This document shows, in pieces, positions 7,894-16,319 of a stretch of 64,000 nt of DNA. The stretch covers positions 94,739-158,738 of the forward strand of contig JAVHLG010000001.1 in assembly GCA_031082225.1 (NCBI GenBank), written 5' to 3'. Every line of letters begins with the position of its first letter. Position 1 is the stretch's first letter. Position numbers and translations under genes: made by a program. This DNA comes from Desulfovibrionaceae bacterium (lineage in GTDB: Bacteria > Desulfobacterota > Desulfovibrionia > Desulfovibrionales > Desulfovibrionaceae). The notes under the pieces are model-generated. The model was not told the origin of the DNA. It did no database searches and was given only the letters and a program-made list of their open reading frames with translations.

Positions 7894-8979
7894 TTGCTCG
7901 CCGTAACACGTGAAGTCCATCTGCATTGCGATGTCATAAGCCTGGACCCCCTGGTCATCGTGGGATTCGGATCACCAAGTCCCAACTACCCTGCTTTGAC
8001 CCTGAGCCATGCGTTACGGAATAAAAAGGTCTATTACATTTTTTGGTCCTGGTGGACACTACAGGATAATGCCGAATTGTTTAGGACGGTAAACAGCTAT
8101 AACCATCTTCGCACATACTATCCGCAACACGAAATACACATCATGGCGAATGATCACGTCGACTTGATTCTTCTAGAAAAATGCGGTATTAACTCAACAT
8201 TTTGCCATCAAAACGCATTCCTTGACCAACGTTTATTCCACATCATCGATGGATCTCCGAAGGAATATGACGCCATATACAACGCAAGACTGAACAGCTT
8301 CAAAAGACATATCCTTGCATCAAAATTATGTATCGTCGGCCTGATCTATTATTCGCCTACAAAAGAAAAACAGGAAGGGCTCGCATACAAAGAGGAGCTC
8401 AAGAAAAATCTTCCGAACGCCATTTTTTTAAATGAACACCCCGAAACAGGTGGTGACAGATTCTTGTCGTCACAGGAAATATGTCAGCTATATAACAAGT
8501 CGAAAGTTGGATTATGCCTCTCCGCCCTTGAAGGAGGGATGTACGCCGCGACGGAATATCTGTTGTGCGGCATTCCTGTCGTCAGCACACACAATATCGG
8601 GGGGAGGGACTATTTCCTGGACAAAGATTTCGCACGACTCGTCGACCCGGATCCCGACTCCGTTGCCGATGCGACATACAGCCTGATTTCAGAAAAAATC
8701 TCCTCCAAAGAAATCAGGCACCGCACCCTGCTGAAAATGCTCAAGCAGAGACAGATTTTCATGGATCACGTCCAAACCATCTTTGACAAGGAAAACGCCG
8801 GAAGAAACTTCGCCGACGAATGGGATGTGGTTTTCAAGAACAAACTGTTGGTCTGGGGCATCCCGAACTGGCAGGTGCTTGAATACATAAGGGCGAACGA
8901 AGGACACCAGGGGCCGCTCAAAACGCCGCTTGCGCGGCGGTATGGCGTGACGGTCCCGGACAATTTCGAGTGGGAATAG
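7894..8979 (+). CDS. Glycosyltransferase-like protein (GT4 type), A+T-rich
   Basis: 361 residues from a TTG codon with GGAG six bases upstream (7884-7887). The C-terminal half carries the GT-B donor-site pattern KVGLCLSALEGGMYAATEYL followed by LCGIPVVSTHNIGGRDYF, i.e. the E-x7-E region and the acceptor-loop Gly pair of family 4 glycosyltransferases. The N-terminal half (VIVGFGSPSPNYPALTLSHA, KVYYIFWSWW) fits a divergent acceptor domain. Base composition and codon use are far richer in A+T than the neighbours, a sign of recent transfer. No other sugar genes adjoin it, so the acceptor is unknown; flagellin or surface glycan is possible because the flagellar operon follows on the other strand. 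Confidence 0.75.
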   Translation: MLAVTREVHLHCDVISLDPLVIVGFGSPSPNYPALTLSHALRNKKVYYIFWSWWTLQDNAELFRTVNSYNHLRTYYPQHEIHIMANDHVDLILLEKCGINSTFCHQNAFLDQRLFHIIDGSPKEYDAIYNARLNSFKRHILASKLCIVGLIYYSPTKEKQEGLAYKEELKKNLPNAIFLNEHPETGGDRFLSSQEICQLYNKSKVGLCLSALEGGMYAATEYLLCGIPVVSTHNIGGRDYFLDKDFARLVDPDPDSVADATYSLISEKISSKEIRHRTLLKMLKQRQIFMDHVQTIFDKENAGRNFADEWDVVFKNKLLVWGIPNWQVLEYIRANEGHQGPLKTPLARRYGVTVPDNFEWE

Positions 8980-9042
8980 GAAGCGGATGTATTGGCAAGG
9001 TTCCCTGGACCGGCCGCCGCCCGCAAGCCCGATCCGGCGCGC

Positions 9043-10362
9043 CTACTTCACGGCGGCGATCTTGGCCAGGGCCGCGAAGCACTCCTCCAGGGGCGCGGGT
9101 TCGCCCACGTCCTGGCGCAGATAGATGTTGATGGGCTCGATCATGGCCAGGGCCCGGTCGATGTCCGGATTCGAGCCCCTGGCGTAGGCCCCGATGTTCA
9201 CCATGTCCTCCACCCGGCGGTAGGTGGCCAGAAGCCGCAAAAGCGCCTTGCCCGCCTCGCGCTGCTCCGGCGTGGTCACGTCCGTGCGCAGACGGCTGAT
9301 GCTTTTTAAGACGTCGATGGCCGGGAAATGGCTCTGGTCGGCCAAATCGCGGGTGAGCACGATGTGCCCGTCCAGGATGGACCGGGTGGAGTCGGCGATG
9401 GGCTCGGTGAAGTCGTCGCCGTCCACCAGCACGGTATAGATGCCGGTGATGGAGCCGGATTTGTTTTTTCCGGCCCGCTCCAGAAGCTTGGGCAGATGGG
9501 CGAAGACCGAGGGCGTATAGCCCCGGGTGGTGGGCGGCTCCCCGGCCGCCAGCCCCACCTCGCGCCCGGCCATGGCGAAGCGGGTCACGGAGTCCATCAT
9601 AAGGATCACGTCCGCGCCCTCGTCCCGGAAATATTCGGCCATGGCCGTGGCCGCGTAGGCCGCACGCATGCGGATCAGCGGGCTCTGGTCCGAGGTGGCG
9701 ATGACCAGCACCGACCGGGCCAACCCCTCGGGGCCCAGATCCTTTTCAATAAATTCCAAGACCTCGCGGCCGCGTTCGCCAACAAGGCCAATGACGTTAA
9801 CGTCGGCCTTGGTGCCCCGGGCGATCATGCCCATGAGCGTCGATTTTCCGACGCCCGAACCAGCCATGATGCCTACCCGCTGGCCCTTGCCCAGGGTCAA
9901 CAGACCGTTGATGGCCCGCACCCCCACGTCCAGGGGCTCGGAGATGCGCGGCCGCTCCAGGGGACTGGGCGGATCGGCGAAGATGGGGCGGAATTTCCGG
10001 GGGAAGAGGGGACCGATCTCGTCGATGGGGTTGCCGAAGGCGTCCACGGTGCGGCCCAAAAACCGGTGTCCCACGGGCATAAGCGGCGGCGTGGAGGTGT
10101 TTTTGATGAGCGTGCCGGGACTGATGCCGCGCATGTCGCCGTAGGGCATGAACAGGCAGGCCCCGTCGCGAAACCCCACCACCTCGGCCGGAATCTCCGC
10201 GCCCCGGGCGTCGTCGGGCATAAGTCGGCACACGGACCCGATGGGGGCCTTGATGCCCCGGCCCTCGGCGATAAGGCCCACCACCTTGGTCACCTTGCCG
10301 AAGGTCTGGGCCGGCTGCATGTCGGAGAGGACGCTGATCAGGGCCTTGGCGTCAAGTTCCAT
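9043..10362 (-). CDS. fliI: Flagellar export ATPase FliI
   Basis: 439 residues, full length. It is the hexameric ATPase of the flagellar type III export gate, related to F1-beta. Walker A is GIMAGSGVGKSTLMGM (about residue 165) and Walker B is ADVILMMDSVTRFAMAGRE; the PTTRGYTPSVFAHLPKLLER segment is typical of FliI/YscN. The start overlaps the end of fliH by 11 bases. It is the last gene of the minus-strand operon; the usual next gene fliJ is not seen, and the convergent glycosyltransferase gene ends 63 bases away. Confidence 0.97.
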   Translation of the reverse strand: MELDAKALISVLSDMQPAQTFGKVTKVVGLIAEGRGIKAPIGSVCRLMPDDARGAEIPAEVVGFRDGACLFMPYGDMRGISPGTLIKNTSTPPLMPVGHRFLGRTVDAFGNPIDEIGPLFPRKFRPIFADPPSPLERPRISEPLDVGVRAINGLLTLGKGQRVGIMAGSGVGKSTLMGMIARGTKADVNVIGLVGERGREVLEFIEKDLGPEGLARSVLVIATSDQSPLIRMRAAYAATAMAEYFRDEGADVILMMDSVTRFAMAGREVGLAAGEPPTTRGYTPSVFAHLPKLLERAGKNKSGSITGIYTVLVDGDDFTEPIADSTRSILDGHIVLTRDLADQSHFPAIDVLKSISRLRTDVTTPEQREAGKALLRLLATYRRVEDMVNIGAYARGSNPDIDRALAMIEPINIYLRQDVGEPAPLEECFAALAKIAAVK

Positions 10363-11122
10363 GGCCGTCGTCCGCCGCCGCGCCGTCGGCCTCGGGACGG
10401 GCCGAGAGCTGGTCGAAGACGCGCTCCACCTCGGCGAAACGGCTGTTCACGGTGTTGTCCACCATGCCGTCGCGGCTCTCCAGCCGCACGCCCCCGGGCA
10501 CAAGCCCGGCGTCGCCGCGAATCTGCCAGCCCTCCAGACCCTGCCGGGTCCGGGCGGCCCGGGCCAGAAGCTCCTCCATCATGGGCGCGTCGTCGGGGTG
10601 CACCACCACGGACAGCCCGGTGCGGCTGTCGATGAGATCCAGGGCCTCGTCCAGCAGGGAGGACAGGATCTCCCGGCGGGCGTCGTCCAAAAGGATGCCG
10701 AAGGATTTTTCCAGGGCCAGGCGCAAAAGCGTGACGAAATCCTGACGGTAGCCCTCCCACAGGGACTTGCGGTCGCCCTGGATTGCGGCCAGGGTCTCGC
10801 CGAAGGCCTTGCCCATCTCGTCCACATGGGCCTCGAACTGGGTCTGGGCCTGCGCCGTGCCCTGGGCCAGGCCCTCCTCCCGGGCGGCGGCGCGGATCTG
10901 GTCGGCTTCGGTCATGGCCCTGGCGATGATCTCCTTGGCCATGTCCTGGGCCTTGGCCCTGGTGCGTTCCCAAAATTCGGCCTCCATGCGCTCGAAGGGA
11001 AACGGCGTCCGCCGGGCCTCGATCTCGGCCACGGTGGTCTCCTGGGGTCCGGCGGCGCCGATGCCCATGACCACCCGGCCGGTGGCCTGGGGGATGCCCC
11101 CGCCGGGACTAGACAAAGACAT
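10352..11122 (-). CDS. fliH: Flagellar assembly protein FliH
   Basis: 256 residues. FliH is the stator-like partner and negative regulator of FliI. The sequence shows a long charged helical middle (FERMEAEFWERTRAKAQDMAKEI, then TQAQTQFEAHVDEMGKAF) and the conserved C-terminal FliH/V-ATPase-E-like domain (LRLALEKSFGILLDDARREI, VVVHPDDAPMMEELL, VRLESRDGMVDNTVNSRFAEV). The N-terminal 50 residues are Gly/Ala/Pro-rich. It overlaps fliG upstream (14 bases) and fliI downstream (11 bases), consistent with tight coupling in the operon. Confidence 0.9.
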   Translation of the reverse strand: MSLSSPGGGIPQATGRVVMGIGAAGPQETTVAEIEARRTPFPFERMEAEFWERTRAKAQDMAKEIIARAMTEADQIRAAAREEGLAQGTAQAQTQFEAHVDEMGKAFGETLAAIQGDRKSLWEGYRQDFVTLLRLALEKSFGILLDDARREILSSLLDEALDLIDSRTGLSVVVHPDDAPMMEELLARAARTRQGLEGWQIRGDAGLVPGGVRLESRDGMVDNTVNSRFAEVERVFDQLSARPEADGAAADDGHGT

Positions 11123-12107
11123 CTCCGCCTCCGCGCCCTATGGCGATCTTGCCCTCGGCCTCCAGGCGGCGCACGGTCTTGACCACGTTTTGCTGGGAAC
11201 TCTCCACGTCCGAGAGCTTCACCGGCCCCATGATCTCCAGATCCTCCTGGATCATGGTGGCGGCACGTTCGGAGAGGTTCTTGAAGAACTTTTCCTTGAG
11301 CTCGTCGCTGGCCCCCTTGAGGGCCTGGGTCAGTTCCTCGTTGGAGACCTCCTTGAGCAGTTCGCGGATGCCCCGGTCGTCCAGGGCCTTGATGTCCTCG
11401 AACACGAACATGAGGTTGCGGATGTCCTCGGCCATCTGGGCGGACTCCTCCTCGATCTCCGAGAGGACTTCCTCCTCGGTGGCCCGGTCCACGGCGTTTA
11501 AGATCTCGGCCACGGCCGTGACCCCGCCCACCTTCTTGCCTTCCTTGCCGCCCATGGCGATGAGCTGGTTCTGCAACACCTTGTCCACCTCCATGAGCAT
11601 TTCCTCGGCCACGGCCTCCAGGCGCGACAGGCGCATGAGCACCTCGGCCCGCACGCCCGAGGGCAGGTTCTGGAGGAGCTCGGCGGCCTGATCCGGATGC
11701 AGGTGGCCAAGGATCAGGGCCAGGGTCTGGGGATGCTCGTTGCGAAGAATCTGGGCCAGGATGCGCGGGCTGACGTTGCCCAGTTCCTGGAAAGGCGTGG
11801 GCCCGGTGTCGATTTCCAGGGAATCGAGGATGTACTTGGCCGTGTCCGCGTCCAGGGTCTTGCCCAGAAGCTGGCGCACCTGATCCGGCCCGCCCACCAC
11901 CATCTCCTTGCCGAACTGCATGTTTTCGTTGAATTCGTGAACAATCTCCTCGACCTGTTCCTTGGGAACGGTGTCCATGTCCAGCATGGCCTTGGAGATG
12001 CGTGCGATGTCCCGGCGATCCAGGCGCTTGAACACCTCGCCGGTGAACTTGTCGCCAAGCGCCAGGCACAGCACGGCGGTTTTCTGGGGACCGGAGAAAG
12101 CGGCCAT
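11109..12107 (-). CDS. fliG: Flagellar motor switch protein FliG
   Basis: 332 residues, normal length. FliG forms the torque-transmitting ring on the MS ring. N-terminal domain: KTAVLCLALGDKFTGEVFKRL; middle domain: EHPQTLALILGHLHPDQAAELL (the EHPQ motif); C-terminal domain: MFVFEDIKALDDRGIRELLK and LSERAATMIQEDLEIMGPV with the charged residues that face the stator. It follows fliF by 6 bases and overlaps fliH. Confidence 0.97.
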   Translation of the reverse strand: MAAFSGPQKTAVLCLALGDKFTGEVFKRLDRRDIARISKAMLDMDTVPKEQVEEIVHEFNENMQFGKEMVVGGPDQVRQLLGKTLDADTAKYILDSLEIDTGPTPFQELGNVSPRILAQILRNEHPQTLALILGHLHPDQAAELLQNLPSGVRAEVLMRLSRLEAVAEEMLMEVDKVLQNQLIAMGGKEGKKVGGVTAVAEILNAVDRATEEEVLSEIEEESAQMAEDIRNLMFVFEDIKALDDRGIRELLKEVSNEELTQALKGASDELKEKFFKNLSERAATMIQEDLEIMGPVKLSDVESSQQNVVKTVRRLEAEGKIAIGRGGGDVFV

Positions 12108-12113
12108 GACGTC

Positions 12114-13745
12114 CTACGCCTCCTGCTTGAGCCAGCTTTTGAGCACGGTGATGGACTGTTCCACATTCTCCTCGAAGAGCTGCAAGGCCAGGGCCTTGGC
12201 CAGCTCGAACCGCTTGGATTCCTCGATGACGCCGACTTCCTCTTCCTCGGGTTCTCCCAGGGCCATGCGAGCCTCTCCTTCGGGCAGACGATCCAGGGTT
12301 TCGATGCCTTCCTCCGACACCCGGGGCCGGATAAGGGCCATGACCACGGGCCGCACCACCAGGATCAGGAACAGGAAGATCAGAAGGCCGTTCAAAAAGG
12401 GCTTGCCGAGCCGCTGGGCGTATTCCAGCATGGTCTCCATCAGGCTCGGTTCGCCGGAAAGGTCCGGGGAGCCGAACTCGAAGCTCGACACCTCCACCTC
12501 GTCGCCGCGTCCGGAGTTCACGCCCGCCGCCTTGGACACCAGGGCCCGGATGCGCTCCAGTTCCTCGGCCGAGCGCGGGGTGAACACGGGCGCGGGCGCG
12601 CCTTCCACCGTGGCATACGTCCCGTCCACGATAACCGCGATGGTTTGGCGATTCAAGCCTCCCATGGAGGTGACGATGTTTTGTTCTTCCTTGTTGATCT
12701 CGTAGTTGGTGGTGCGGTTCTCCCGGCTGGACTTCTGAGTGGATTCGGTGCCCGAGAAGCCGTCGCCGCGAAAATTCGTGTTGGGAACGGCTGCGCCGCC
12801 CTGGGGGGTGGTGATGGCCGCGTCCTCGACCATGGCCGAACCGGAGGTGGATTCCTCGCTGCGCTGTTCGCTGCGCACCACGGTGGCGTCGGGATCGTAG
12901 GACTCCTTGCGGATGGTGCGCTGGTTGAAGTCCAGGTCGGCGTTGACCTTGACCATGGCCCGGCCGGGGCCCACGATGGGCGTGAGCAACTGCTCGATGC
13001 GGTTTTCCAGGTTGGCTTCGTAGGTGTTTTTGTATTCCAGTTGCGAGGTGGTCATGCCTTCCAGGGTGCTGTCCCCGGAGGGCTGGTACAGGACCAGGCC
13101 GTTGGTGTCGGTGACGGTGACCCGATCCGCCGTCAGACCCTCGACGGACATGGCCACCAGATTGACGATCCCCAGCAGCTGCTTGTTGTCCAGGCGCTGC
13201 CCCGGCTTGAGGGTCAGGACCACCGAGGCCGACGCGGGCTTCTGGTCCTCGATGAAAAGGCTCTTGTGGGGCAGGACCAGGTGGATGCGGACCTTTTCCA
13301 CCTGGGGGAACTCGGAGATGGTCCGGGACAGCTCGCCCTGCATGGCCCGCTGGTAGTTGATGCGCTGGACGAAATCCGTCTGCCCGACCTTGAGCGCGTC
13401 GAACAGCTCGAAGCCCACGCCCGAGCCGTGCATGACCCCCTCTCCGGCGATGCGCAGGCGCTGCTCGTAGACCATGTCCTCGGGAACCAGGACGGTCGCG
13501 CCGTTGTCCTGGAGTTGGTAGGGAACCTTCGAGGACGCGAGCTGCTCCGTCACCCGGGCGGCGTCTTCCGGGGAAAGCCGGGAATACAGCACCCGGTATT
13601 CCACCTTGTTGAGAAATACCAGCATGAGCAGAAAGGCCAGGACCACCGAAACGGCCAGCCCGCTCATCATGATGCGTTGGGCCAGGGTGCGGTCGGACCA
13701 GAAGCGGGCGATCATCTCCCAGTATTTTGCGATGGCGGGGGGCAT
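12114..13745 (-). CDS. fliF: Flagellar MS-ring protein FliF
   Basis: 543 residues. FliF forms the membrane-supramembrane ring that is the foundation of the basal body. Two membrane segments are visible: near the N-terminus (MMSGLAVSVVLAFLLMLVFL) and near the C-terminus (LLIFLFLILVVRPVVMALI). Between them are the secretin-like ring-building motifs YRVLYSRLSPEDAARVTEQL and VRIHLVLPHKSLFIEDQK, and NYEINKEEQNIV. The C-terminal cytoplasmic tail ending VEQSITVLKSWLKQEA is the FliG-binding region. It lies between fliE and fliG as in other flagellar operons. Confidence 0.97.
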   Translation of the reverse strand: MPPAIAKYWEMIARFWSDRTLAQRIMMSGLAVSVVLAFLLMLVFLNKVEYRVLYSRLSPEDAARVTEQLASSKVPYQLQDNGATVLVPEDMVYEQRLRIAGEGVMHGSGVGFELFDALKVGQTDFVQRINYQRAMQGELSRTISEFPQVEKVRIHLVLPHKSLFIEDQKPASASVVLTLKPGQRLDNKQLLGIVNLVAMSVEGLTADRVTVTDTNGLVLYQPSGDSTLEGMTTSQLEYKNTYEANLENRIEQLLTPIVGPGRAMVKVNADLDFNQRTIRKESYDPDATVVRSEQRSEESTSGSAMVEDAAITTPQGGAAVPNTNFRGDGFSGTESTQKSSRENRTTNYEINKEEQNIVTSMGGLNRQTIAVIVDGTYATVEGAPAPVFTPRSAEELERIRALVSKAAGVNSGRGDEVEVSSFEFGSPDLSGEPSLMETMLEYAQRLGKPFLNGLLIFLFLILVVRPVVMALIRPRVSEEGIETLDRLPEGEARMALGEPEEEEVGVIEESKRFELAKALALQLFEENVEQSITVLKSWLKQEA

Positions 13746-13791
13746 GCGGCGTCTCCGGTGCGTCTTGGGTTGTCAATTTCCGGGGTGCGGC

Positions 13792-14118
13792 CTAAAACTG
13801 CATCTTGACCAGTTCCTTGTACGTCTCCATGACCTTGCTGCGCACGGCGGTGGTCATGCCCATGGCCAGGCTGGCCTTTTGCAGATGGATCATGAGCTCG
13901 TGGACGTTTTGGGTCTCGCCCGAGGCAAAGGACTGGATCATGTCCGCCTTCTTGGTCTCCATCTCGTTGACCTTCTGGATGGAGCCCTGCAGGGTGTCCA
14001 TGAAGGACGTTCCCGGCTTGGCGGGCTTGGACAGGCTTTCGGAAACCTTGGCGTCGATGCGCCCGGCCGAGGCCAGGGCGTTTTTGTAGGCGGAAATCGC
14101 CACAGGGGAGATGGCCAT
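13792..14118 (-). CDS. fliE: Flagellar hook-basal body adaptor FliE
   Basis: 108 residues, typical size. FliE links the MS ring to the proximal rod. Family signs are the C-terminal stretch VHELMIHLQKASLAMGMTTAVRSKVMETYKELVKMQF and the preceding GTSFMDTLQGSIQKVNEME. It has no signal peptide, as expected for an early substrate of the export apparatus. It sits 12 bases after flgC and 46 bases before fliF. Confidence 0.95.
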   Translation of the reverse strand: MAISPVAISAYKNALASAGRIDAKVSESLSKPAKPGTSFMDTLQGSIQKVNEMETKKADMIQSFASGETQNVHELMIHLQKASLAMGMTTAVRSKVMETYKELVKMQF

Positions 14119-14130
14119 GGGTGGTCTCCT

Positions 14131-14571
14131 TTATCTTCCGATTTCCAAGGCCTTGGTGAACATGGACTTGGTGGTGCTGATGGAGGCGGCATTGGCCTCG
14201 TAGGACCGCATGGTGGTGATCATGTTGGCCATCTCCTCCACCACGTTGATGTCCGGATAGGCCACGTAGCCGCTCGCGTCGGCGTCGGGATGGCCGGGTT
14301 CGTAGACCATGCGCGGGGGCCGGTTGTCGTTGACCACGCCCGTGACCTTGACCCCGGAGATGTCCCGGTCCAGGGCGCCCTGCATGGCCTTGGAGAATGG
14401 GGTGTCCACGGGGGTGGACTCGAAGATCACGCTTTTGCGCTGATACGGCCCCTCGCCGTTGACCGTCTTGGTGGAACGGATGTTGGCCAGGTTCATGGAA
14501 ATGACGTTTAAATTGGTGCGCTGGGCGCTTAGGGCCGAAGAACCGATATCCAGGGCGCTCATGAAGTCCAT
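14131..14571 (-). CDS. flgC: Flagellar proximal rod protein FlgC
   Basis: 146 residues. The N-terminal rod motif SALSAQRTNLNVISMNLANI and the C-terminal EEMANMITTMRSYEANAASI motif are those shared by rod and hook proteins and form the axial helical core. GYVAYPDINVVEEM is the usual FlgC signature before the last helix. It starts 1 base after the flgB stop. Confidence 0.96.
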   Translation of the reverse strand: MDFMSALDIGSSALSAQRTNLNVISMNLANIRSTKTVNGEGPYQRKSVIFESTPVDTPFSKAMQGALDRDISGVKVTGVVNDNRPPRMVYEPGHPDADASGYVAYPDINVVEEMANMITTMRSYEANAASISTTKSMFTKALEIGR

Positions 14572-14572
14572 G

Positions 14573-14983
14573 TTACTTGCCTCCCTCCATGATGACTTTC
14601 TGCATGCCCTCGAAACTGCGCCGGGCGATGTCCGACAGGGCGTTGTACATCAGGGTGTTCTTGGCCATCACGGCCATTTCCTTGTCCATGTCCACGGCGT
14701 CGAGCCCGGCCACCACCTTGGGCTTCCATTTTTTCGACATCTCGCCCTCGAAGGTCGCCGCGTCAAAGGAGGCCGGGATGTGGCCGCTTGCGGTGCGGGT
14801 CATTTTTCCCTTGCCGTCGCGGTCCAGGGCCTTTTGCAACTCGCCCTCGAAGTCCAGTTTCCTGGCCTTGTAGGCCGGGATGTCCATGTTCGCCAGGTTG
14901 GACATGACGACATTTTGACGTTCCAGGTGCAGATCCAGCACCTTTCCCACCAGTCCCACATTGTCCGGAAACAAGGATTTCAT
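14573..14983 (-). CDS. flgB: Flagellar proximal rod protein FlgB
   Basis: 136 residues from ATG 14983, which has GGGAG nine bases upstream; longer readings run into non-conserved sequence. Family motifs: LHLERQNVVMSNLANMDIPA at the N-terminus and DMDKEMAVMAKNTLMYNALS at the C-terminus. It is the first gene of the flgB-flgC-fliE-fliF-fliG-fliH-fliI operon. No convincing sigma-54 or sigma-28 promoter was found on the minus strand upstream. A 6-5-6 palindrome lies about 100 bases before the start. Confidence 0.95.
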   Translation of the reverse strand: MKSLFPDNVGLVGKVLDLHLERQNVVMSNLANMDIPAYKARKLDFEGELQKALDRDGKGKMTRTASGHIPASFDAATFEGEMSKKWKPKVVAGLDAVDMDKEMAVMAKNTLMYNALSDIARRSFEGMQKVIMEGGK

Positions 14984-15082
14984 CGGTATTCGCTCCCTTG
15001 CCGACTCCTTGCCGCCGCGTCTCGGGCGGAGGGCCGCGCATGATTCGCAGGGCACATAGCAATAACCGTACCTCAGCGACAA

Positions 15083-15099
15083 CACATTGATATAATGTG
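15083..15099. promoter_or_regulatory. 6-5-6 inverted repeat between flgB and the TPR gene
   Basis: CACATT-GATAT-AATGTG is a perfect palindrome in a short A+T-rich patch of an otherwise GC-rich divergent intergenic region. It could be an operator for the flagellar operon or the TPR gene. It also contains TATAAT (15091-15096) but no matching -35 box at the right spacing. Confidence 0.35.
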
Positions 15100-15171
15100 A
15101 TAATTTTATGCAGACCCCCGCCGTCCCGGCAGGCGGGCCAGGCCCATCCCCCCGGGGGGGGATTCTTCGTT

Positions 15172-15187
15172 TGGCACACACGTTGCA
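15172..15187 (+). promoter_or_regulatory. Sigma-54 (RpoN) promoter of the TPR gene
   Basis: TGGCAC-N5-TTGCA matches the sigma-54 consensus with the invariant GG (15173-15174) exactly 12 bases before GC (15185-15186). Transcription should start near 15198, leaving a leader of about 165 bases before the TPR gene. Flagellar genes of many bacteria with polar flagella use sigma-54, which fits the divergent flgB operon. Confidence 0.7.
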
Positions 15188-15364
15188 TGGCACGGCTTGC
15201 CCGGAAAAAACGGGTCCCGGATCGCGCTTTCCGGGCGGACATGGGAAGGGGAACGGGGAGACGTTCCTTCGGCCGTCCCGGCTCGGGGACGGCGAAAAGA
15301 GGTGCGGACCAGACAATGCATGGACGCAGGCCGCACACCTCGAATGCCACGGAGGGGACACGCT

Positions 15365-15937
15365 ATGAGCGGTCAACTGGATTACGAAATCAACAAGGAA
15401 CTCGGCGAGTGCTATCTGTTCATGGGCGATTTGGACAAGGCCGAAGAGTATTACCACAAAGCCATGGGCGACGACGGCGTCTACGCCGAGCCGCACCTGG
15501 GCCTGGCCACCATCGCCGTGCAGCGCGGGGAGCTGGATGCGGCCATGGGGCATTATCGCAAGGCGTCCGAACTGGAGCCCGGCGACCGGTCCTATGCGGG
15601 CATGGCCCTCATCGAGATGGAACGGGGTGAGAGCGCAGACGCCTTCACCCATTTCGGCATGGCCCTGGCCGTAAATCCGGAAAATTTGGTGGCCCTGTTC
15701 GGGATGGTGCGCCTGGCCTACGCGAACGGCCGCGTGCAGGACGCCCTGCCCCATCTCAAGGACTACCTGGTCGTGGACCCGGTGAAAAGCGAGGTGCGCT
15801 TCACCCTGGCCGGATGCCTCATGACCCTGGGTCGGCATGAAGAGGCCCGGGAGCACCTGGAAACCATCCTGGAACAGGAACCGGGCAACCATCACGCCAT
15901 GGAGCTTGCGGAACAGCTTCGCCAAAACGCGGCATAG
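15365..15937 (+). CDS. TPR-repeat protein divergent from the flagellar operon
   Basis: 190 residues from ATG 15365 with GGAGGGG about seven bases upstream. It consists almost wholly of tetratricopeptide repeats: LGECYLFMGDLDKAEEYYHKA, LGLATIAVQRGELDAAMGHYRKA, AGMALIEMERGESADAFTHF, FGMVRLAYANGRVQDALPHL and LAGCLMTLGRHEEAREHLETI. No signal peptide or catalytic domain, so a cytoplasmic scaffold is likely. A near-perfect sigma-54 promoter lies upstream, and the flgB operon is on the opposite strand, so a flagellum-related role is plausible but unproven. Confidence 0.88.
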   Translation: MSGQLDYEINKELGECYLFMGDLDKAEEYYHKAMGDDGVYAEPHLGLATIAVQRGELDAAMGHYRKASELEPGDRSYAGMALIEMERGESADAFTHFGMALAVNPENLVALFGMVRLAYANGRVQDALPHLKDYLVVDPVKSEVRFTLAGCLMTLGRHEEAREHLETILEQEPGNHHAMELAEQLRQNAA

Positions 15938-16319
15938 CGTGGCGTTCATGAAGGACGCGGCCCTGCGTTTGTAGAAAAAGGCAGGCCCTGGGGCGGGATC
16001 GCGTACAACCCGCCGACCGGGGTGTTGCGGACGCGACGCGCACGACCGGCGTTTTGCCCGTGTCCTGTCGGATCACGGACGCGGGAACGCCGCCCGGGAC
16101 GGATCGCCCCGTCCCGGCGGACCAAACGCCGCACCGGACGTGTCCGCCCGGACCGCACGACCACGGCATCTCCCCTCCCCGTTCGGTTTCCGACCCCCAT
16201 GGCAGCGCGCCCGGGGGCCGGAAACCGATCTTTCCCCATCCCCTGCCGGCCGCCGGGAGACGCTTGCCAAGATGGGCCGAATTTGGCACTGCCTTTTACG
16301 AAAAACACAGAGGACAGGC
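15938..16319. other. Intergenic region before purH with a GC hairpin
   Basis: No gene is supported here. A hairpin CCGGGACGG (16094-16102) / CCGTCCCGG (16109-16117) with a six-base loop has no T-run, so it is not a plain intrinsic terminator. Translations of this stretch are Arg/Pro-rich and have no family features. Confidence 0.4.

Noticed and set aside
10912..13776. A 954-residue reading frame on the minus strand over fliF-fliG-fliH
   Set aside because: It lies in another frame of the flagellar genes, is His/Gly/Arg/Pro-rich and has no family features; the real genes are certain.
15091..15096. TATAAT as a plus-strand -10 box
   Set aside because: There is no -35 box 16-18 bases upstream; it is part of the palindrome.
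15188..15200. Second TGGCAC...TTGC site just after the sigma-54 promoter
   Set aside because: The distance from GG to GC is 10 bases, not 12.
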